Assembly: GCF_003111665.1 (NCBI RefSeq)
Contig: NZ_CP022188.1
Coordinates: 3,720,001-3,784,000, forward strand
Reading direction: 5' to 3'
DNA from: Parazoarcus communis
GTDB taxonomy: Bacteria; Pseudomonadota; Gammaproteobacteria; Burkholderiales; Rhodocyclaceae
Length of the DNA: 64,000 bases
Made by a program: the position numbers and the translations under genes. Positions 60,151 to 64,000 of the stretch are shown here, piece by piece. Within the stretch, counting starts at the first letter, position 1; every line of letters starts with the position of its first letter. Below the pieces are notes generated by a model. It saw nothing but the letters and a program-made list of their open reading frames with translations, had not been told where the DNA came from and did no database searches.

Positions 60151-62352
60151 CTACTTGCGCTGAGCGTCGATCACGCCATTCACCTCGCGGATCAGCGTGA
60201 TTGCACGCTGCAGCTGGGTGATGCCGCCAACCTCCATGGTGAAGCGCATGAAGGCCGTACCCTTCTTGGTCAGGGTATTGACCGCCGTCACATTGAGCTT
60301 TTCGCGCGACAACACTTCGGAGATGTCACGCAACAACCCTTGGCGGTCGCTCGCCTGTACCGCGACATCAACCGGAAACACCGCCTGACGGTTGTTGTAG
60401 GCCTGATCGCCCCACTCGGCTGCAATCACCCGCTCGGGCTGCTGACGCGCAAGCAACTGGAAATCGTGACAGTCGACACGGTGAATCGAAATCCCGCGCC
60501 CGCGGGTCACGAAGCCTTCGATCGCATCGGGTGGAGCGGGCTTGCAGCAGCGCGACAGGGAGGTCAGCAGCTTTCCAACGCCGACAATCAGGATCTTGTC
60601 GGAGTTGTCGCCGGTACGGCTGCGTCCGACCACCATCTCGGGCTCTTCGTGCGCCTCAGCCGGTGCATCTGCCTCCCGCAGGGCCATCTGAACTGCACGC
60701 GGGCCAACTTCGCCACGTCCGGCAGCAACGTAGAGCGCATCGGCGTTCTTGAACCCGAGGCGGTCAGCGAGGCCCTCGATATTGGCCTGGGAATGACCAT
60801 CGCGCTGCATCTCGCGGGCAACGAAACTCCGCCCGCGAATCAGGAGTTCTTCTTCGTCCTGCGCACTGAAATACTGCTTGATCTTGGTTTTTGCACGCGA
60901 TGTGACGACGTAGTGCTGACGCGGGTCGAGCCAGTCGCGGGAGGGCCCACCCTCCTTCGCGGTCATGATCTCGACCGTCTGGCCGTTCTCGAGCGGGGTG
61001 TTGAGTGTCACCAGGTGACCGTCGATCTTGGCTCCCCGGCAATGGTGCCCGACGTCAGTGTGCAGCCGATAGGCGAAGTCGATCGGGGTGGCGCCGCGGG
61101 GAAGGTCGACAACCCGGCCCTGAGGCGTCAGCACATACAGGGTGTCGTCGAGCGAGGCGCGCTTGAACTGTTCGAGCCATTGCGCAGAGTCGGCCACTTC
61201 GTCGCGCCACGACAGCAGATTGCGCAGAAGCGCGATCTTGTCGTCGTAGTCGCCGCCGTGACCGCTGCCTTCCTTGTAGCGCCAGTGCGCTGCAACGCCA
61301 AGCTCGGCGTGCTTGTGCATGTCGTAGGTGCGAACCTGCACCTCGAGGGCACGACCGTCTCCGGCCAGCACAGCCGTATGCAGCGACTGGTAATTGTTGC
61401 CCTTCGGCTTGGTGATGTAGTCGTCGAATTCCTTGCTGATCGGCTGCCAGATCTGATGCACCAGCCCGAGTACGGTGTAGCAGTCGCGCACCTCTTCCAC
61501 CAGCACACGTAGCGCACGGATGTCGTACACCTGCGAAAAATCGAGCCGTTTCGCACGCATCTTGTTGTAGATGCTGTAGATGTGCTTTGGCCGGCCGGTG
61601 ATCTCGGCCTTGATCCCGACCGCGGCGATCTCCGTCCGCAAACGCTCAATCGCGTTGTGGATGAACTCTTCACGTTCGGAGCGACGCTCATCGAGCATCT
61701 TGGCAATGCGTTTGTAGGTATCCGGCTCGAGAAAGCGGAACGACAGGTCTTCCAGTTCCCACTTGAGTTGCCAGACGCCAAGCCGGTTGGCCAGGGGTGC
61801 ATAGATATCGAGGCTTTCACGCGCCACATCCACGCGGGATTCGCTCGGCGTTTCGGTGAAATACCGCAGGGTCTGGGTGCGCGATGCAATGCGCAACAGG
61901 ACGACGCGGATATCCTCGACCATCGCCAGCAGCATCTTGCGCAGCGTTTCGGTCTGGGCGCGGATCTCGGGCCCGGTCGCGCTCGTTGTCTTGCGCGTGA
62001 TCACGCGCAACCCGTTGAGCTTGTGCAAGCCTTCCACCAGACGCGCCACGTGCACGCCGAAGCGCGACGCCACCTGCTCGGCAGCGTCGTCGATGTACTC
62101 ACCGACTGCAAACAGCAATGCAGCGACCCGGGTGTCGGCGTCGAGCCTGAGGGAAGCGACAATGAGGGCCGTGCCGAGCGCATGAGTCCATGCCGACTCG
62201 CCCGTACCCAGCACCCTGCCTTCGTAAGCCTCGGCAGCCAGTTCGAGCGCCTGCTCGATAGTCGCCCGCTCAAGCGGCGTCATTCCTTCCGCGAGCAGTT
62301 CGATTGGTGGCCCTGACGCATCCTGGGCAATAGCGTGTGTAACGAAAACCAT
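60151..62352 (-). CDS. relA: RelA-type (p)ppGpp synthetase
   Basis: A 733-residue Rel/Spo homologue. The N-terminal pseudo-hydrolase domain reads ALLFAVGEYIDDAAEQVASRFG where SpoT has the HD..ED metal motif, so hydrolase activity is lost and it is a monofunctional synthetase. The synthetase domain has GRPKHIYSIYNKMRAKRLDF and KPKGNNYQSLHTAVL. A TGS domain (VLTPQGRVVDLPRGATPIDFAYRLHTDVGHHC) and a C-terminal ACT domain (about residues 655-733) follow. It senses uncharged tRNA on ribosomes. The N-terminus at 62352 is MVFVTHAIAQ. Confidence 0.93.
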   Translation of the reverse strand: MVFVTHAIAQDASGPPIELLAEGMTPLERATIEQALELAAEAYEGRVLGTGESAWTHALGTALIVASLRLDADTRVAALLFAVGEYIDDAAEQVASRFGVHVARLVEGLHKLNGLRVITRKTTSATGPEIRAQTETLRKMLLAMVEDIRVVLLRIASRTQTLRYFTETPSESRVDVARESLDIYAPLANRLGVWQLKWELEDLSFRFLEPDTYKRIAKMLDERRSEREEFIHNAIERLRTEIAAVGIKAEITGRPKHIYSIYNKMRAKRLDFSQVYDIRALRVLVEEVRDCYTVLGLVHQIWQPISKEFDDYITKPKGNNYQSLHTAVLAGDGRALEVQVRTYDMHKHAELGVAAHWRYKEGSGHGGDYDDKIALLRNLLSWRDEVADSAQWLEQFKRASLDDTLYVLTPQGRVVDLPRGATPIDFAYRLHTDVGHHCRGAKIDGHLVTLNTPLENGQTVEIMTAKEGGPSRDWLDPRQHYVVTSRAKTKIKQYFSAQDEEELLIRGRSFVAREMQRDGHSQANIEGLADRLGFKNADALYVAAGRGEVGPRAVQMALREADAPAEAHEEPEMVVGRSRTGDNSDKILIVGVGKLLTSLSRCCKPAPPDAIEGFVTRGRGISIHRVDCHDFQLLARQQPERVIAAEWGDQAYNNRQAVFPVDVAVQASDRQGLLRDISEVLSREKLNVTAVNTLTKKGTAFMRFTMEVGGITQLQRAITLIREVNGVIDAQRK

Positions 62353-62456
62353 GGGAGCGATTATCCCATATCAGATGCAGGGCAGTGCTAACATCCACAC
62401 GGATTTCCTGCGATGCCCACAGCATCGTTTTACCTGTCACTCACTCCCCGCCTCTC

Positions 62457-64000
62457 ATGCAGCAATCTCCCGAAGCCCGCTCCTCCCAACGCACCCGACC
62501 GCTGCGATGGCTTGTCCTGCTGTGTCTTGTCGCTGCCATCGGCGCAGGCATCATGCTGCTTGCGGAGGAAATGCGCACATCAGCCCTGCAGGCCCGCTAT
62601 CTCAGCAAGATTGCAAGTGAAACCGGATTCCAGCTGGAGGCGGGAGCGGGCGAACTCGTGCCTGCGCCACCCGGCCCCTACGATAGCCGCCTCGGATACA
62701 ACCAGATGCCTGCCTTCGTGCAGCGACTCAGCAGCCGGGGTTACACGGTTACCCGGCAGGCACGCGCGAGCGCGCGGCTGGTGGAGTTGAACGACCTCGG
62801 CCTGTTTCCGATTTACCGCGAAAAGAATCAGGGCGGCCTCACTCTGCTCGACTGCCAGGCGAACCCGCTGCACGTGTCGCGCTACCCGGAGCGCACCTAC
62901 CCTGCCTTCGAGGACGTGCCCCGCCTCCTCGTCGACACGCTGCTGTTCATCGAGAACCGCGAACTGCTCGACCCCGGTCGCCCCAAACGCAACCCGGCGG
63001 TCGAATGGGACCGCTTTGCACGGGCCGCCTTTGACCAGCTCCTCGGCCTGATCGACGAGAACCGCAGTACTCCGGGCGGCAGTACGCTGGCCACACAGAT
63101 CGAAAAATATCGCCACTCTCCGGATGGGCGCACGAGTTCACGCGAGCAAAAACTCAAGCAGATGGCCAGTGCGTCCCTGAGGTCCTACCTCGAAGGCGAG
63201 GACACACTCGCAGCGCGCAGGCGCATCGTCACCGACTACCTCAATACCGTGCCGCTTTCGGCAAAGACCGGTTTTGGCGAGGTCAACGGCATTGGCGACG
63301 GGCTGTGGGCGTGGTACGAACGAGACTTCGGTGAAGTCAACACCCTGCTCGAGGCGCAATCGAACACCTCAGGAACGCGCAAGATCAGGTTCCAGGATTC
63401 AGGCGATGAGGATCTGCTGGGACAGGCGCTCGCCTACAAGCAGGCCCTGTCCCTGATGATCGCGCAACGCCGTCCGTCCTATTATCTTGCCGGCAACGCG
63501 CAGAGCCTCGGCAGTCTCACCGACAGCTATCTGCGTCTTCTTACCGAAGCCGGCATCATTCAGCCAGCGCTTCGCGATGCGGCGCTTGCCCTGCCACTCA
63601 AGCTGCGCGAGGGGCCCGCAGTCCCTCCGCAAACCGCCTTCGTCACACGAAAGGCCGGCAACGCCCTGCGGACCCATCTGTCGAGCCAGCTTGGCATTGC
63701 ACGTTTCTACGACCTCGACCGGCTCGATCTCACTGCTGGAAGCACGCTGCACGGCGGCATCCAGTCGGCGGTGACAACCCTGTTGCGCGGCATCAGCGAT
63801 CCGGCGCAAGCGGAAGCGCTCGGCTTGATCGGGCCACGCATGTTTGCCCCCGGGCAGGATCCTTCCCGCGTGCTGTTCAGCTTCACCCTTTACGAGCGCG
63901 TTGGCGCAGCCAATCTCCTGCGGATTCAGACAGATAGCTATGACCAACCCTTCGACATCAACGAGGGCGCCAAACTCGACCTCGGCTCGACAGCCAAGCT
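62457..64000 (+). CDS. Class A penicillin-binding protein-like (GT51 transglycosylase/transpeptidase), partial
   Basis: The first 514 codons of a gene that runs off the window. A cytoplasmic tail and one membrane anchor (WLVLLCLVAAIGAGIMLLA) precede a GT51 domain. That domain has LLFIENRELLD (the ED-motif, here EN), TPGGSTLATQIEKYRHS, and REQKLKQMASASL. YLNTVPLSAKTGFG-VNGIGDGLW matches the later GT51 block. The transpeptidase begins with LDLGSTAK (the SxxK Ser). The second catalytic Glu of GT51 (RKxKE) appears replaced by Leu (REQKL), see findings. The ATG at 62457 has no obvious Shine-Dalgarno. Confidence 0.8.
   Translation, partial: MQQSPEARSSQRTRPLRWLVLLCLVAAIGAGIMLLAEEMRTSALQARYLSKIASETGFQLEAGAGELVPAPPGPYDSRLGYNQMPAFVQRLSSRGYTVTRQARASARLVELNDLGLFPIYREKNQGGLTLLDCQANPLHVSRYPERTYPAFEDVPRLLVDTLLFIENRELLDPGRPKRNPAVEWDRFARAAFDQLLGLIDENRSTPGGSTLATQIEKYRHSPDGRTSSREQKLKQMASASLRSYLEGEDTLAARRRIVTDYLNTVPLSAKTGFGEVNGIGDGLWAWYERDFGEVNTLLEAQSNTSGTRKIRFQDSGDEDLLGQALAYKQALSLMIAQRRPSYYLAGNAQSLGSLTDSYLRLLTEAGIIQPALRDAALALPLKLREGPAVPPQTAFVTRKAGNALRTHLSSQLGIARFYDLDRLDLTAGSTLHGGIQSAVTTLLRGISDPAQAEALGLIGPRMFAPGQDPSRVLFSFTLYERVGAANLLRIQTDSYDQPFDINEGAKLDLGSTAK

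Noticed and set aside
1..64000. CRISPR arrays, insertion sequences, integrases or prophage genes
   Set aside because: No regularly spaced repeats, transposase-like proteins, or phage structural genes were seen; tRNA genes show no flanking attachment-site duplication in view.

Overview
This is a 64 kb stretch of GC-rich bacterial chromosome that looks like a betaproteobacterium of the Rhodocyclales (Azoarcus/Thauera/Aromatoleum type). The grounds are overall gene content and order: minCDE, tex, pat, selD/mnmH, hpnCDE, the yciB-yciI-bolA-ppiC block, etfBA beside an acyl-CoA dehydrogenase, and divergent ppx/ppk. This placement is inferred from protein character, not from a database search. There are no insertion sequences, phage genes or CRISPR arrays, so the window reads as core genome.

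Layout. 1-3.5 kb: tRNA-Cys and tRNA-Gly with a strong terminator, a phosphodiesterase-like protein, a DUF1178 protein, a DnaJ-like chaperone and tRNA-Leu(UAA). 3.5-9.2 kb, minus strand: minCDE, an Hsp33 homologue without its redox-switch cysteines, an ArsC-like protein and Tex. 9.2-18 kb: hexose-6-phosphate mutarotase, a Pat-type acetyltransferase, a PAS histidine kinase, a methyltransferase, divergent mnmH/selD (selenium modification of tRNA) and tesA. 18-26.4 kb: an orphan ABC ATPase, the squalene operon hpnCDE, and a divergent ATPase/FtsX-permease/CrtC-like operon. 26.4-32.5 kb: a GGDEF/degenerate-EAL protein translationally coupled to a periplasmic binding protein, tRNA-Leu(UAG), an Lrp regulator divergent from dadA, and a pseudouridine synthase.

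32.7-38.8 kb: radA, a LysR regulator, lplT, and the tsaB-rimI-udg operon, whose glycosylase carries an N-terminal peptide resembling the chi-binding peptide of DNA polymerase III psi (HolD). 39-44.4 kb: ompR-envZ overlapping a persulfide dioxygenase and a truncated haemoglobin, then yciB-yciI-bolA-ppiC with a terminator. 44.4-52.8 kb: a fatty-acid oxidation region (acyl-CoA dehydrogenase, etfBA, TetR regulator, an enoyl-CoA hydratase-like protein lacking catalytic Glu residues, acyl-CoA ligase) with TatD and an orphan CbiM-like protein. 52.8-64 kb: a hybrid Mla/Pqi-type lipid-transport operon directly behind ppx, a Pho-box-like promoter before ppk, relA, and the first 514 codons of a class A penicillin-binding protein that runs off the window.

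The observations most worth following up are the psi-like tail on the uracil-DNA glycosylase next to rimI, the cysteine-free Hsp33, the hybrid MlaBE-F-D-PqiC operon fused to ppx, the binding-protein/c-di-GMP module, and several sharply defined inverted-repeat operators (TetR/etf, pat, dadA, enoyl-CoA hydratase).
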